From Acutalibacter sp. (GTDB taxonomy: Bacteria; Bacillota; Clostridia; Oscillospirales; Acutalibacteraceae), in assembly GCA_022801475.1 (NCBI GenBank), contig JAAWSH010000014.1, positions 1 through 13,922 of the forward strand: DNA of 13,922 nucleotides, written 5' to 3'. Shown in pieces: positions 5,742 to 13,450 of the stretch. Both the position numbers and the translations under genes were made by a program. Numbering within the stretch: position 1 is the first letter of the stretch; every line of letters begins with the position of its first letter. A model generated the notes under the pieces. It saw nothing but the letters and a program-made list of their open reading frames with translations. It was not told the DNA's origin and searched no databases.

Positions 5742-6446
5742 ATGAATTTGGAAAGCGTCAAAGCCGCCATCTGCGACGTATGTCACAAAATGTGGCAGCT
5801 GGGCTGGGTGGCCGCAAATGATGGAAACGTCAGCGCCCGCCTGCCGGACGGCCGCGTTCTTGCCACCCCCACAGGCATCAGCAAGTCCTTCATCACCTCG
5901 GACAAGCTGGTGCTTTTAGACAGCCAGGGCAACGTTTTAGAGGCCAGCGGGGACTACCGCCCTTCCAGCGAGATCAAAATGCACCTGCGCTGCTATGAAA
6001 AGCGCCCGGACGTGCAAAGCGTCATCCACGCCCACCCGCCAGGGGCCACCGGATTCGCTGTGGCGCACAAGGCCATGGACATGTACAATATGATTGAGGA
6101 CGTAGCGGTGATGGGCTCTGTGCCCCTCACTCCCTATGGCACGCCATCCACCCAGGAGGTGCCCGACGCCATTGAGCCCTACCTGGAGGAGCATGACGTA
6201 ATGTTGCTGGAAAACCACGGGGCCCTGGCTGTGGGCAGCGACGTGCTAACAGCCTTTTACCGTATGGAAAGCCTGGAGCTCTGGGCAAAGATTACCATTA
6301 ACGCGGTCATTCTGGGCGGCAGCTTTGATATTAGCCGGGAGAACATACAAAAGCTCATCGACCTGCGGGGGTACTACCGGGTTACCGGGCGTCACCCAGG
6401 TTATAAGACCTTTCAGCCAGAGGACCCCCTGCTGCATAAAAAGTAG
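5742..6446 (+). CDS. fucA: class II aldolase, L-fuculose-1-phosphate aldolase type
   Basis: A protein of 234 residues of the class II (zinc) aldolase/adducin family. FucA splits L-fuculose-1-phosphate into dihydroxyacetone phosphate and L-lactaldehyde in the cytoplasm. Visible motifs are NDGNVSARL (27-35), TPTGISK (42-48) for phosphate binding, and PSSEIKMH (74-81) with the catalytic Glu at E77. HAHPP (96-100) supplies zinc ligands H96 and H98, and ENHGAL (157-162) supplies the third, H159. All four key residues are present. E. coli FucA is 215 residues; this one has a longer C-terminus. GGAGA lies about 12 bases before the ATG, a loose spacing. Adjacency to fucI favours fuculose phosphate; ribulose phosphate or rhamnulose phosphate substrates cannot be excluded by sequence alone. 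It is the first gene after the strong promoter. Confidence 0.85.
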   Translation: MNLESVKAAICDVCHKMWQLGWVAANDGNVSARLPDGRVLATPTGISKSFITSDKLVLLDSQGNVLEASGDYRPSSEIKMHLRCYEKRPDVQSVIHAHPPGATGFAVAHKAMDMYNMIEDVAVMGSVPLTPYGTPSTQEVPDAIEPYLEEHDVMLLENHGALAVGSDVLTAFYRMESLELWAKITINAVILGGSFDISRENIQKLIDLRGYYRVTGRHPGYKTFQPEDPLLHKK

Positions 6447-6560
6447 GGAGGCCAAAGAGAGGCCGCACACCCCTGTATTCCATTCAGCATTTCGCTGGTT
6501 TCCACCTTATGTAAACTACAATCCAATTCCGTCAACCAACCGCAAAGGAGGTTTTTCATC

Positions 6561-8345
6561 ATGCAATACCCTAAAATCGGCATCCGTCCCGTCATTGACG
6601 GCCGCTGGGGCGGCGTCCGCGAGGCCCTGGAAACCCAAACCATGGGCATGGCCACTATGGCGGCGGCCCTGATCAGCTCTAACCTTAAGTACCCTGACGG
6701 TACCCCTGTCCAGTGCGTTATCAACCAAGGAACCATCGGCGGCGGCGCCGAGGCCGCCCAGTGCGCCCAGTTCTTCGCCGCGCAAAATGTTGTGGCCACC
6801 CTTAGCGTTACCCCCTGCTGGTGCTATGGCTCCGAGACCTTTGACATGGACCCCAACACCATCAAGGCCGTGTGGGGCTTCAACGGCACCGAGCGCCCCG
6901 GGGCCGTGTACCTGGCCGCCGTGATGGCCGCCTATGCCCAAAAGGGCCTGCCCGCTTTCTCTATCTATGGTCATGATGTCCAGGACCTGGGGGACAGCTC
7001 TATTCCTGCCGACGTGGCGGAGAAAATCCTCAAGTTCGCCCGGGGCGCGGTGGCCGTGGGCTGGATGAAGAATAAATCTTATGTCAACCTTGGCGGCGTG
7101 GCCATGGGCATTGCGGGCAGCTACTGCAATGCGGACATGTTCCAGAAATACTTCGGCATCCGGGCCGAGTGGGTGGACATGACCGAAATTTTGCGCCGCG
7201 TCACTCTGGAAATCTACGACAAAGAGGAGTACCACAAGGCCCTGGACTGGATCAAAGCAAACTGTCCCGAAGGCTTTGACCTAAACAGCGGCAAAAACCT
7301 GCCGGAAATCATCACCCGGTCTAAGGTCGTTCCTCCGGATCAGGATTGGGAGTTCATTGCCAAAATGTCCATCATTGTCCGGGACATCCTTTTTGGCAAC
7401 CCCAAACTGGCAGAGCTGGGCTGGCACGAAGAGGCCCTGGGCAAAAACGCAGTGGCCGGGGGCTTCCAGGGCCAGCGCCAGTGGACCGACTGGCTGCCCA
7501 ACGCGGACTTTACGGAAGCCATTATGGCCTCCACCTTTGACTGGAACGGTCCCAAGGCCCCCACACCCTTTGCTACAGAAAATGATACCCTTAACGGCGT
7601 GGCCATGATGCTGGGGTCCCTGATCAGCAACACGGCTCCCTGCTTCCACGACGTGCGCACCTACTGGAGCCCAGAGGCCTGCCAGCGGGTCACCGGACAC
7701 AAACCGGAAGGCGTGGCGAAAAACGGCTTTATTCATCTCATCAACTCCGGCGCTACCGCCCTGGATGGCTCGGGCGCGGCCAAAAACTCCCAGGGACTTG
7801 GCTGCATGAAGCCCTTCTGGGACATGACGGAGGAGGATGTGGCCGCGTGCCTGGCGGCCACAGACTGGTGCCGGGCCAACTATGAGTACTTCCGGGGTGG
7901 CGGGTTCTCCAGCCACTTTAGATGCCACGCGGAGATGCCCGTGACCATGCTGCGGGTCAACGTAGTGGACGGCATCGGCCCGGTCTTACAGCTGGCCGAG
8001 GGCTGGACCGCGGACCTGCCGGACGAAATTCACACAGTCATTGACAAGCGCACAGACCCCAGCTGGCCCACCACCTGGTTTGTGCCCCGGCTTACGGGCC
8101 AGGGTGCTTTTGCCGATGTGTACAGCGTTATGGCCAATTGGGGCGCTAACCACGGGGTTACGGTGTACGGCCACGTGGGGGCTGAGCTAATTACATTGGC
8201 TTCCATGCTGCGCATTCCGGTAAATATGCATAATGTGGAGGCGGAGAAAGTGTTCCGGCCCCACGCCTGGGCGGCCTTTGGCACAGAGGACGCCCAAAGC
8301 GCCGACTACCGGGCCTGCCAGACCTACGGCCCGCTGTACCAGTAA
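6561..8345 (+). CDS. fucI: L-fucose isomerase
   Basis: A protein of 594 residues, close to the 591 of E. coli FucI. It converts L-fucose to L-fuculose, and D-arabinose to D-ribulose, using Mn2+. The match to E. coli FucI is strong along the length: PKIGIRPVIDGRWGGVREAL at the N-terminus, VTPCWCYGSETFDMDPNT, WGFNGTERPGAVYLAA, FSIYGHDVQDLGD, and YRACQTYGPLY at the C-terminus. The metal-binding residues align as E340 (ATENDTLNG), D364 (HDVRTYWSP) and H531 (GANHGV), each three residues later than E337, D361 and H528 in E. coli. AAAGGAGGT lies 9 bases before the ATG. It is 114 bases downstream of the aldolase gene with no clear terminator between them, so co-transcription is likely. Confidence 0.95.
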   Translation: MQYPKIGIRPVIDGRWGGVREALETQTMGMATMAAALISSNLKYPDGTPVQCVINQGTIGGGAEAAQCAQFFAAQNVVATLSVTPCWCYGSETFDMDPNTIKAVWGFNGTERPGAVYLAAVMAAYAQKGLPAFSIYGHDVQDLGDSSIPADVAEKILKFARGAVAVGWMKNKSYVNLGGVAMGIAGSYCNADMFQKYFGIRAEWVDMTEILRRVTLEIYDKEEYHKALDWIKANCPEGFDLNSGKNLPEIITRSKVVPPDQDWEFIAKMSIIVRDILFGNPKLAELGWHEEALGKNAVAGGFQGQRQWTDWLPNADFTEAIMASTFDWNGPKAPTPFATENDTLNGVAMMLGSLISNTAPCFHDVRTYWSPEACQRVTGHKPEGVAKNGFIHLINSGATALDGSGAAKNSQGLGCMKPFWDMTEEDVAACLAATDWCRANYEYFRGGGFSSHFRCHAEMPVTMLRVNVVDGIGPVLQLAEGWTADLPDEIHTVIDKRTDPSWPTTWFVPRLTGQGAFADVYSVMANWGANHGVTVYGHVGAELITLASMLRIPVNMHNVEAEKVFRPHAWAAFGTEDAQSADYRACQTYGPLYQ

Positions 8346-8374
8346 AAACAGCCCCGCCTTTTTAGGTCAAGACC

Positions 8375-8391
8375 GTGGGACGCCGTCCCAC
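8375..8391. promoter_or_regulatory. perfect 17-base palindrome between fucI and the oxidoreductase gene
   Basis: GTGGGACG and CGTCCCAC flank a central C. Directly before it is a second small palindrome, GGTC-AA-GACC (8365-8374). Just after it CTGCC/GGCAG (8395-8407) and GGGGC/GCCCC (8401-8425) can form alternative hairpins, followed by TCTTTTGTTT (8426-8435), so the stretch may form a terminator for fucI. The first palindrome has the shape of a dimer-binding operator. The two roles cannot be separated by sequence alone. Confidence 0.45.
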
Positions 8392-8488
8392 ACCCTGCCG
8401 GGGGCAGCAAGTTTCCCCGGGCCCCTCTTTTGTTTCGCGTTTTCTCTCATCTTCCCGTTCTATTATCTTCTTAAGGAGGTCCTACCCT

Positions 8489-9457
8489 ATGAAAATAGCC
8501 GCCATTGGTGCTTGGCATGTACATACTATGGAGTACGCCCAGGCCATCCAGAAAAATCCAAAAGCTCAGCTCTGCTGCCTTTGGGATGACGACCCCGCCC
8601 GGGGCCAGGAAACCGCCCAAAAACTGGGCATTCCCTTTCAGCCCGACCTAGAAGCCATCTGGGCCGACCCCAGTATTGAGGGCATCCAGGTTACCACAGC
8701 CACCAGCCAGCATACCTCTGTGCTGCTGGCCGCCGCCAAAGCCAAAAAGCACATCTTCACCGAGAAGGTTCTGGCTTTCTCCAACGAGGAGGCCGAAGAA
8801 ATCGCCGCTGCCGTTCGGGCCAGCGGGGTAAAATTCACCATTTCCTATCCTCACAAGACCTGGCCCGCCCTAAAAGCTGCCAAGACCTTGGCCCAAAGCG
8901 GCCAGCTGGGGCAGATCACCTATGCCCGGGTGCGCAATGTCCACAACGGAAGCAGCGCCGACTGGCTGCCCCCCCACTTCTACGACGCGGCCCAAACCGG
9001 CGGCGGGGCTATGATGGATCTGGGGGCCCACCCCATGTACACCCTGCACTGGCTGATGGGCGAGCCCAAATCCATCGTTTCCATGTTCACCCAGGTCACC
9101 GGCAAGCCCGTAGAGGACAACGCCGTCTCCGTGCTGGAGTTTGCCAGCGGGGCCATCGGCGTGTCCGAAACCGGCTTTGTCTCCGAGGGCAATAACTACG
9201 TGCTGGAGGTCAGCGGCACCCAGGGTTCGCTGATGGTACGCAACGGCGCGTTGGAATACAGCAGCCGGGAGACCAAGGGCCAGGTGGTGGAGCAAAAGGA
9301 CCTGCCCGCCCCGGACCCCATGCCCATTGACGCGTGGATAGACGCGGTCACAGAGGGCGGCGAGGCTCCCAATGGCTTGGACGACGCTCTAGCCCTAACC
9401 CGGCTGATGGTGGGCGCGTACCACTCCTGCCGCACGGGCGAAAAGTACCAATTCTAA
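8489..9457 (+). CDS. Gfo/Idh/MocA family NAD(P)-dependent oxidoreductase
   Basis: A protein of 322 residues. TAAGGAGGT lies 7 bases before the ATG at 8489, which decides the start; the frame is open further upstream but without such a signal. The N-terminal Rossmann fold starts MKIAAIGAWHVHTMEY (1-16), a GAWHVH variant of the nucleotide-binding loop. The usual EKP motif is TEKVLAF (91-97), with Val for Pro. The C-terminal substrate domain has GGGAMMDLGAHPMYTLHWLM (171-190), where D177 and H181 are the expected catalytic pair. The family oxidises or reduces sugars and polyols; the substrate cannot be read from sequence. The location suggests action on fucose, fuculose or a related sugar. It lies 143 bases after fucI, with palindromes between, so it may be expressed separately. 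Confidence 0.85.
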   Translation: MKIAAIGAWHVHTMEYAQAIQKNPKAQLCCLWDDDPARGQETAQKLGIPFQPDLEAIWADPSIEGIQVTTATSQHTSVLLAAAKAKKHIFTEKVLAFSNEEAEEIAAAVRASGVKFTISYPHKTWPALKAAKTLAQSGQLGQITYARVRNVHNGSSADWLPPHFYDAAQTGGGAMMDLGAHPMYTLHWLMGEPKSIVSMFTQVTGKPVEDNAVSVLEFASGAIGVSETGFVSEGNNYVLEVSGTQGSLMVRNGALEYSSRETKGQVVEQKDLPAPDPMPIDAWIDAVTEGGEAPNGLDDALALTRLMVGAYHSCRTGEKYQF

Positions 9458-9468
9458 GAAAAAAAGAA

Positions 9469-9503
9469 AAGCGTCCCGGGGGGCCAGGCCCTTCGGGACG
9501 CTT
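9469..9503 (-). terminator. intrinsic terminator, strong on the minus strand
   Basis: AAGCGTCCCG (9469-9478) and CGGGACGCTT (9494-9503) form a perfect 10-base stem. Read on the minus strand the stem is followed by TTCTTTTTTTC, a good T tract. On the plus strand only CTATG follows. The hairpin lies just after the oxidoreductase stop, so it may still slow plus-strand transcription, but its polarity fits the convergent recD2 transcript coming from the right. Confidence 0.7.
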
Positions 9504-9606
9504 CTATGTAAAGCAGAGCCAAAAATATGCGGGAGCAGGCAGAGGCGCATTCCGCAGCTTCGTACTCCTCTTCCCTGCCTCATCTTTTGTGAAAGAAGGT
9601 ATTTTC

Positions 9607-9903
9607 ATGAACGACCAGCTGGCCTACGAAATCCTCTCCATTGTCGCCGAAATCCCTTCCGGCCAAGTGGCCACCTACGGCCAGGTCGCCGCTCTCTCCG
9701 GCCACCCTCGGGGGGCCCGGCTGGTGGGCCGGGTGCTGCGCCACGCTATGCTCTACGGCGACTTCCCCTGCCACCGGGTAGTGGACCACAGCGGCCGCCT
9801 GGCCCCCGGCTGGACAGAACAGGCCGCGCTTTTAGCAGCAGAGGGTGTTCCCATGAAGGATTCCGCCCACGTGAACCTAAAGCTCTGCCGCTGGGCGCCC
9901 TAA
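9607..9903 (+). CDS. MGMT family DNA alkyl-repair protein (short, Cys-containing)
   Basis: A protein of 98 residues, only the C-terminal DNA-binding domain of O6-alkylguanine-DNA alkyltransferase. Visible are VATYGQVAALSG (21-32), GRVLRHAM (41-48, arginine finger and recognition helix) and DFPCHRVVDHSGRLAPG (52-68). The reactive cysteine is present in PCHRV (C55). True alkyltransferase-like (ATL) proteins have Trp there, so this member could in principle accept alkyl groups. Small Cys-containing relatives of this type are common in Firmicutes and their activity is uncertain. AGAAGG lies 7 bases before the ATG at 9607. The frame is open further upstream, but that part has no family similarity. 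The 3' end overlaps recD2 tail to tail by 27 bases. Confidence 0.85.
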   Translation: MNDQLAYEILSIVAEIPSGQVATYGQVAALSGHPRGARLVGRVLRHAMLYGDFPCHRVVDHSGRLAPGWTEQAALLAAEGVPMKDSAHVNLKLCRWAP

Positions 9904-12108
9904 CGCTTCCCCATCCCGCCGCAAAAACCACAGCAGCCCAGTGTACCGCCGGGTCTTTTTATTATTGGCAATCATCTCGTCCAGCACTGCCGCCTCACCG
10001 GTAAGAATCAGCAGCTTTTTGGCCCTGGTCACCCCAGTATACAGCAGGTTTCGGTACCGCAGCTGCCCCGGTACCTTCAAAAGGGGCATCACCACTGCCG
10101 TAAACTCATTGCCCTGGCTCTTGTGCACCGTCACCGCATAGGCGGGCTCCAGCTCTTGGGCGGCGTGTTCCAGGTCGTAAAGGACATTTTTGTCGTCAAT
10201 GCGCACTGTCAGCGCCCCGCCCGGCTTGTCAATGGAGGTAACCACCCCCATGTCCCCGTTAAAAACCCCCTGGCCCTCGGTCTCGTCGTCCCGGGACCAG
10301 GGCAGGTTATAGTCGTTGCGCACCTGCATCACCTTGTCTCCCAGCCGGAACAGCTGGCCCCCCACCTTCACCTGGGGCTTGTCCGGGGCCGGAGGATTAA
10401 TAGCCTCCCGCAGCAGCTTGTTCAGCTCCACGGTGCCCAGCTCCCCTTTCCGACTGGGACACAGGACCTGGATGTCCTCCACCGGAGAGTACCCATAGCT
10501 TTTGGGCAGCCGCCTGCTGCACAGGTCTGTTACCAATTCCTGGGCCGCCGTGGGCTCCGCGCCCCGCAAGAAGAAAAAGTCGCTGTTGTGCCGGTTCAGT
10601 TCCGGCCGCCGGCCCTCCACAATCCTGTGGGCGCTGGTAACAATCAGGCTTTCCATAGACTGGCGGAAAATCTCCCGCAGCTGCACTGTGGGGAACATCC
10701 CGGAGGCAATCAGGTCCCCCAGCACATTGCCCGCCCCCACCGAGGGCAGCTGGTCGCTGTCTCCCACCAAAATCAGCCGACATCCCAGGGGCAGGGCCCG
10801 CAGCACGCTCTCGAACAGGTAGGCGTCCACCATGGACATTTCGTCAATCACCAGGCATTCGCACTCCAGGGGGTTGCGCTCATTACGGTTGAACACCGGG
10901 TTATCCAGCTCGTCCCACTCCACTTGCAGCATCCTGTGAATGGTCTTTGCCTCCTGGCCGGTCAGCTCGCTCATGCGCTTGGCGGCACGGCCCGTGGGCG
11001 CGGCCAAAAGCACCCGCTCCCCCGCCAGCTTTAGAATATGGATCATAGCGTTCAAGGTGGTGGTCTTTCCTGTGCCCGGGCCCCCGGTGAGGATGAGAAT
11101 CCCCTGTTCCATGGCTGCCTGAATGGCCGCCCGCTGCTTGTCCGCGTAGCGGATCCCCTGGCGCTCCTCAATCAGGCCGATCTGCACGCTGGCCCCAGGC
11201 AGGCGCACTGCGGGCGAGGCCAACATAGCCCGCATCCGCCCTGCAATGTACTCTTCGCAAATATGCTGCTGCTGAAGAAAGCAGGTCCGCTTGCCCCCCA
11301 TTTCCTCTTCCATCAGCTGAAAATTGCCTAAAAGATTGTCCACCGCCTCTTCCACCAGCTCCTGGTGTACCCCCAGCATCTTCGCCGCGGTAACAAAAAG
11401 CCGGTCTTTGGGCAGGCAGGTGTGGCCGTTGTCCAGGTTGTGCCTTAGCACATAGAGAACCCCGGCCATCACCCGGCCTATGTCGTCCGGGGGGCACTCC
11501 ATAGACTGGGCCACCGCATCCGCTATCCCAAAGCTTAGGCCAATCTCCGGGGCGCACAGCAGGTAGGGTTCTTCCTGCACACAGCCAATGGACTCCTCCC
11601 CATACTGCTTCCAAACCAGCAGGGCGCTTTCTGGGGCCACGCCAAACTCCCCCAAGTACGCCATCAGCTCCCGCACCCCGTTGACCCGCCGGAGCTCTTC
11701 GCTAATTTCCAGGGCCTTTTGCTGGGTAATGCCTTTTACCTGGGCCAGGCGCTCCGGGTCCTCCTCAATAACCTCCAAAGCGTTTACCCCAAAGGCCTCC
11801 ACAATGCGGGAGGCCAGCGCCGGGCCCACCCCCCGAATGGCCCCGGAGGCCAGGTACTTCAGCATAGCCCCAGTGGTGGCGGGCCGGTCCCGCTGAAATG
11901 CCTCGGCCCGGAACTGGGGCCCATAGGCCGCGTGGGACTCCCACCTGCCATACACCCTCAGTTCTTCCCCAGCGCCTACCATGGGAAAGGAGCCCACCAC
12001 AGTGACCATATCGTCCCCGCTAAGCATTTGCAGCACGGTATATTGATTATTTTCATTGCGGTACACCACCTGCTCCACTTCGCCGTACAGCTCCAAAAGG
12101 CCTTCCAC
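9877..12108 (-). CDS. recD2: RecD2-type ATP-dependent DNA helicase
   Basis: A superfamily 1B 5'-3' DNA helicase of the RecD2 type, active without RecBC and involved in replication and repair. The chosen start is GTG at 12108, with a perfect AAAGGAGG 8 bases upstream (743 residues). A GTG at 12159 in the same frame has no such signal. The N-terminus LYGEVEQVVYRNENNQYTVL is typical. Helix-hairpin-helix segments follow (GAIRGVGPALASRIVEAFG, about 89-107, and a second at about 122-137). Helicase motifs, numbered from this start: Walker A GGPGTGKTT (342-350), Ia AAPTGRAAKRM, II DEMSMVD (422-428), III GDSDQLPSVGAGNVL (449-463), V VTVHKSQGNEF (about 660-670), VI YTGVTRAKK (about 690-698). All are intact. 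It is the last gene of a minus-strand series. Confidence 0.95.
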   Translation of the reverse strand: MEGLLELYGEVEQVVYRNENNQYTVLQMLSGDDMVTVVGSFPMVGAGEELRVYGRWESHAAYGPQFRAEAFQRDRPATTGAMLKYLASGAIRGVGPALASRIVEAFGVNALEVIEEDPERLAQVKGITQQKALEISEELRRVNGVRELMAYLGEFGVAPESALLVWKQYGEESIGCVQEEPYLLCAPEIGLSFGIADAVAQSMECPPDDIGRVMAGVLYVLRHNLDNGHTCLPKDRLFVTAAKMLGVHQELVEEAVDNLLGNFQLMEEEMGGKRTCFLQQQHICEEYIAGRMRAMLASPAVRLPGASVQIGLIEERQGIRYADKQRAAIQAAMEQGILILTGGPGTGKTTTLNAMIHILKLAGERVLLAAPTGRAAKRMSELTGQEAKTIHRMLQVEWDELDNPVFNRNERNPLECECLVIDEMSMVDAYLFESVLRALPLGCRLILVGDSDQLPSVGAGNVLGDLIASGMFPTVQLREIFRQSMESLIVTSAHRIVEGRRPELNRHNSDFFFLRGAEPTAAQELVTDLCSRRLPKSYGYSPVEDIQVLCPSRKGELGTVELNKLLREAINPPAPDKPQVKVGGQLFRLGDKVMQVRNDYNLPWSRDDETEGQGVFNGDMGVVTSIDKPGGALTVRIDDKNVLYDLEHAAQELEPAYAVTVHKSQGNEFTAVVMPLLKVPGQLRYRNLLYTGVTRAKKLLILTGEAAVLDEMIANNKKTRRYTGLLWFLRRDGEALGRPAAEL

Positions 12109-12164
12109 AGCGTCTCCCTCCTTTCCCAAAAACCGTGTGTGCAGTATAGGTTCACACACTATAT

Positions 12165-12524
12165 TTACTTCTCCGGGTCCAGCAGGACCTCTGCCAAGCG
12201 GTCTGGGGTGCAGCGCTCTAGGCCGGGCATATCCCAGCTAAGCCGGTCCAGCACCTCCCTGGTCTCCGGAGACTCCAGGCAGACCAGGCGGCAGGGGGGC
12301 CGCAGGGACATCCAGTTCACCCGCTCCGCGGCCACCCGCACCATGGCCTCGCAGTCCTCCTCGCCATCCGGCAGTACCAGCAGGACCAGCCGCCCCTCCT
12401 TTTTGCTTCCCCCGGGCCCGCCGGGCCTGTGCCACCAAAAAACCAAAGTGCGAATCAGCTCCACCGCACCCAGTACCATCAGTGCCATACCCGCCACATA
12501 AAACACTACATTCACGTACACCAC
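12165..12524 (-). CDS. small single-span membrane protein, unknown function
   Basis: I do not recognise a family for this protein of 119 residues. One hydrophobic segment (about 5-31, with NVVFYVAGMALMVLGAVELI) is followed by a basic, Gly-rich linker (HRPGGPGGSKKEG). The soluble tail (about 45-119) has a beta-like strand (RLVLLVLPDG), an acidic turn (EEDCEA) and helices, with three further cysteines (C78, C82, C105). The tail would face the cytoplasm by the positive-inside rule. The start is GTG at 12524, with AAGGAG 7 bases upstream. It lies 67 bases after nagB and 56 bases before recD2 on the same strand, so all three may share a transcript. A regulatory or scaffolding role is possible but unsupported. 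Confidence 0.7.
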   Translation of the reverse strand: MVYVNVVFYVAGMALMVLGAVELIRTLVFWWHRPGGPGGSKKEGRLVLLVLPDGEEDCEAMVRVAAERVNWMSLRPPCRLVCLESPETREVLDRLSWDMPGLERCTPDRLAEVLLDPEK

Positions 12525-12591
12525 CTCGCTCCTTCCATGCTATGCGGCAAAAGAGTGTAAGGTGAATGGCTGCGGGGCTTGGGGCTGGCGC

Positions 12592-13299
12592 TTAGTTCTC
12601 GCTTAAAATCACTGTCACATCCCGGTGCAGCTGCAAAACCGAGGCGGGCACTTCCGGGGTTACCGGCCCATAAAAGGCCTTTTCCACAATCTCCTTCTTG
12701 TCCGCCCCGGCAATAAGCAGCACCCGCTTAGCTTTCATAATGGTGCCAATGCCCATGGTCACTGCCTGGGTGGGCACATCCTCTTTCCGGTCAAACAGCC
12801 GGGAATTGGCCGCTATGGTGCTCTCTGTCAGCCGGACGGTGTGCACCCGGGGGGCAAAGGCGCTGTCCGGCTCATTAAAGCCAATGTGCCCATTGTGCCC
12901 AATGCCCAGCAGCTGCAAGTCCGGCCAGCCCAGGCCCTCTACCAGGGCCTCGTACCGGGCGCACTCCGCCTCCATGTCCGCCGCCGTGCCGTTTGGCAAA
13001 AAGGTGTTCTCTGGGTCCACGTTCACCTGGCCAAAGAGATTGCTATCCATAAAATACCGGTAACTCTGGGGGTTGGCAGCGTCCAAGCCGCAGTACTCGT
13101 CCAGGTTTACAGTGCGCACCTGGGAAAAATCCAGCCGTCCCTCCCGGCAGGCCGCAGCCAGCCTCTGGTAGGTCCCAATGGGCGAGGAGCCTGTGGCAAG
13201 GCCCAGCACGCAGCGGGGCTTTAGCAGCACCTGCGCGCCGATGATGTCTGCCGCCAGGGCGCTCATTTTGTCGTAGCTGTCCACCTTGATGATTCTCAT
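12592..13299 (-). CDS. nagB: glucosamine-6-phosphate deaminase
   Basis: A protein of 235 residues of the NagB/6-phosphogluconolactonase-like family. It converts glucosamine-6-phosphate to fructose-6-phosphate and ammonia, feeding amino sugars into glycolysis. Motifs are LGLATGSSPIGTY (32-44, phosphate loop), NLDEYCGL (65-72, with D67 as the general-base region) and GIGHNGHIGFNEP (132-144). In the last motif H138 and E143 match the catalytic His and Glu, and N136 stands where E. coli has Asp, as in Bacillus-type NagB. VTMGIGTIMKAK follows near the C-terminus. The ATG at 13299 is preceded by AAAGGA; a longer open frame exists upstream but shows no family similarity. No nagA lies beside it in this window. 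It is slightly shorter than E. coli NagB (266), lacking the C-terminal allosteric extension, as is usual in Firmicutes. Confidence 0.95.
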   Translation of the reverse strand: MRIIKVDSYDKMSALAADIIGAQVLLKPRCVLGLATGSSPIGTYQRLAAACREGRLDFSQVRTVNLDEYCGLDAANPQSYRYFMDSNLFGQVNVDPENTFLPNGTAADMEAECARYEALVEGLGWPDLQLLGIGHNGHIGFNEPDSAFAPRVHTVRLTESTIAANSRLFDRKEDVPTQAVTMGIGTIMKAKRVLLIAGADKKEIVEKAFYGPVTPEVPASVLQLHRDVTVILSEN

Positions 13300-13363
13300 G
13301 ATTTTTTCCTTTCTATAGGAGATATTTATTTTGCAGGCGCAAAACAGCCGCGCCCCGCATAGC

Positions 13364-13402
13364 AAAAAAACGTAAACACACAGGGCTCCGCCAGGGGACC
13401 CT
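13364..13402 (-). terminator. candidate terminator after the EamA gene
   Basis: AGGGTCC and GGAGCCCT (minus strand, 13402-13382) pair with one bulged base around a 6-base loop. GTGTGTTTACG and then seven T (13370-13364) follow. The T run is about 11 bases from the stem, so this is not ideal. A small GC palindrome, CCGGCC-C-GGCCGG (13411-13423), lies just upstream. If real, nagB has its own promoter in 13300-13363; none was obvious. Confidence 0.35.
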
Positions 13403-13450
13403 TTCACCCGCCGGCCCGGCCGGTTCGGAACAGCCCGCCAGCAGCGACCT

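Noticed and set aside
5627..5821. 64-codon plus-strand frame covering the fuc promoter
   Set aside because: It overlaps a near-consensus promoter and the aldolase start in another frame, with no ribosome binding site.
6505..6530. CTTATGTAAAC shared with the right end of the second palindromic element
   Set aside because: Only 11 bases match, no inverted partner is nearby, and matches of this length are expected by chance in a window of this size.
6516..7235. 239-codon minus-strand frame opposite fucI
   Set aside because: Shadow of a gene with strong match to E. coli FucI; no independent support.
10123..11034. 303-codon plus-strand frame opposite recD2
   Set aside because: It is antisense to intact helicase motifs and shows no domain of its own.
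12109..12159. 17-codon N-terminal extension of RecD2 from a GTG at 12159
   Set aside because: The GTG at 12108 has an ideal ribosome binding site, and the family N-terminus starts right after it.
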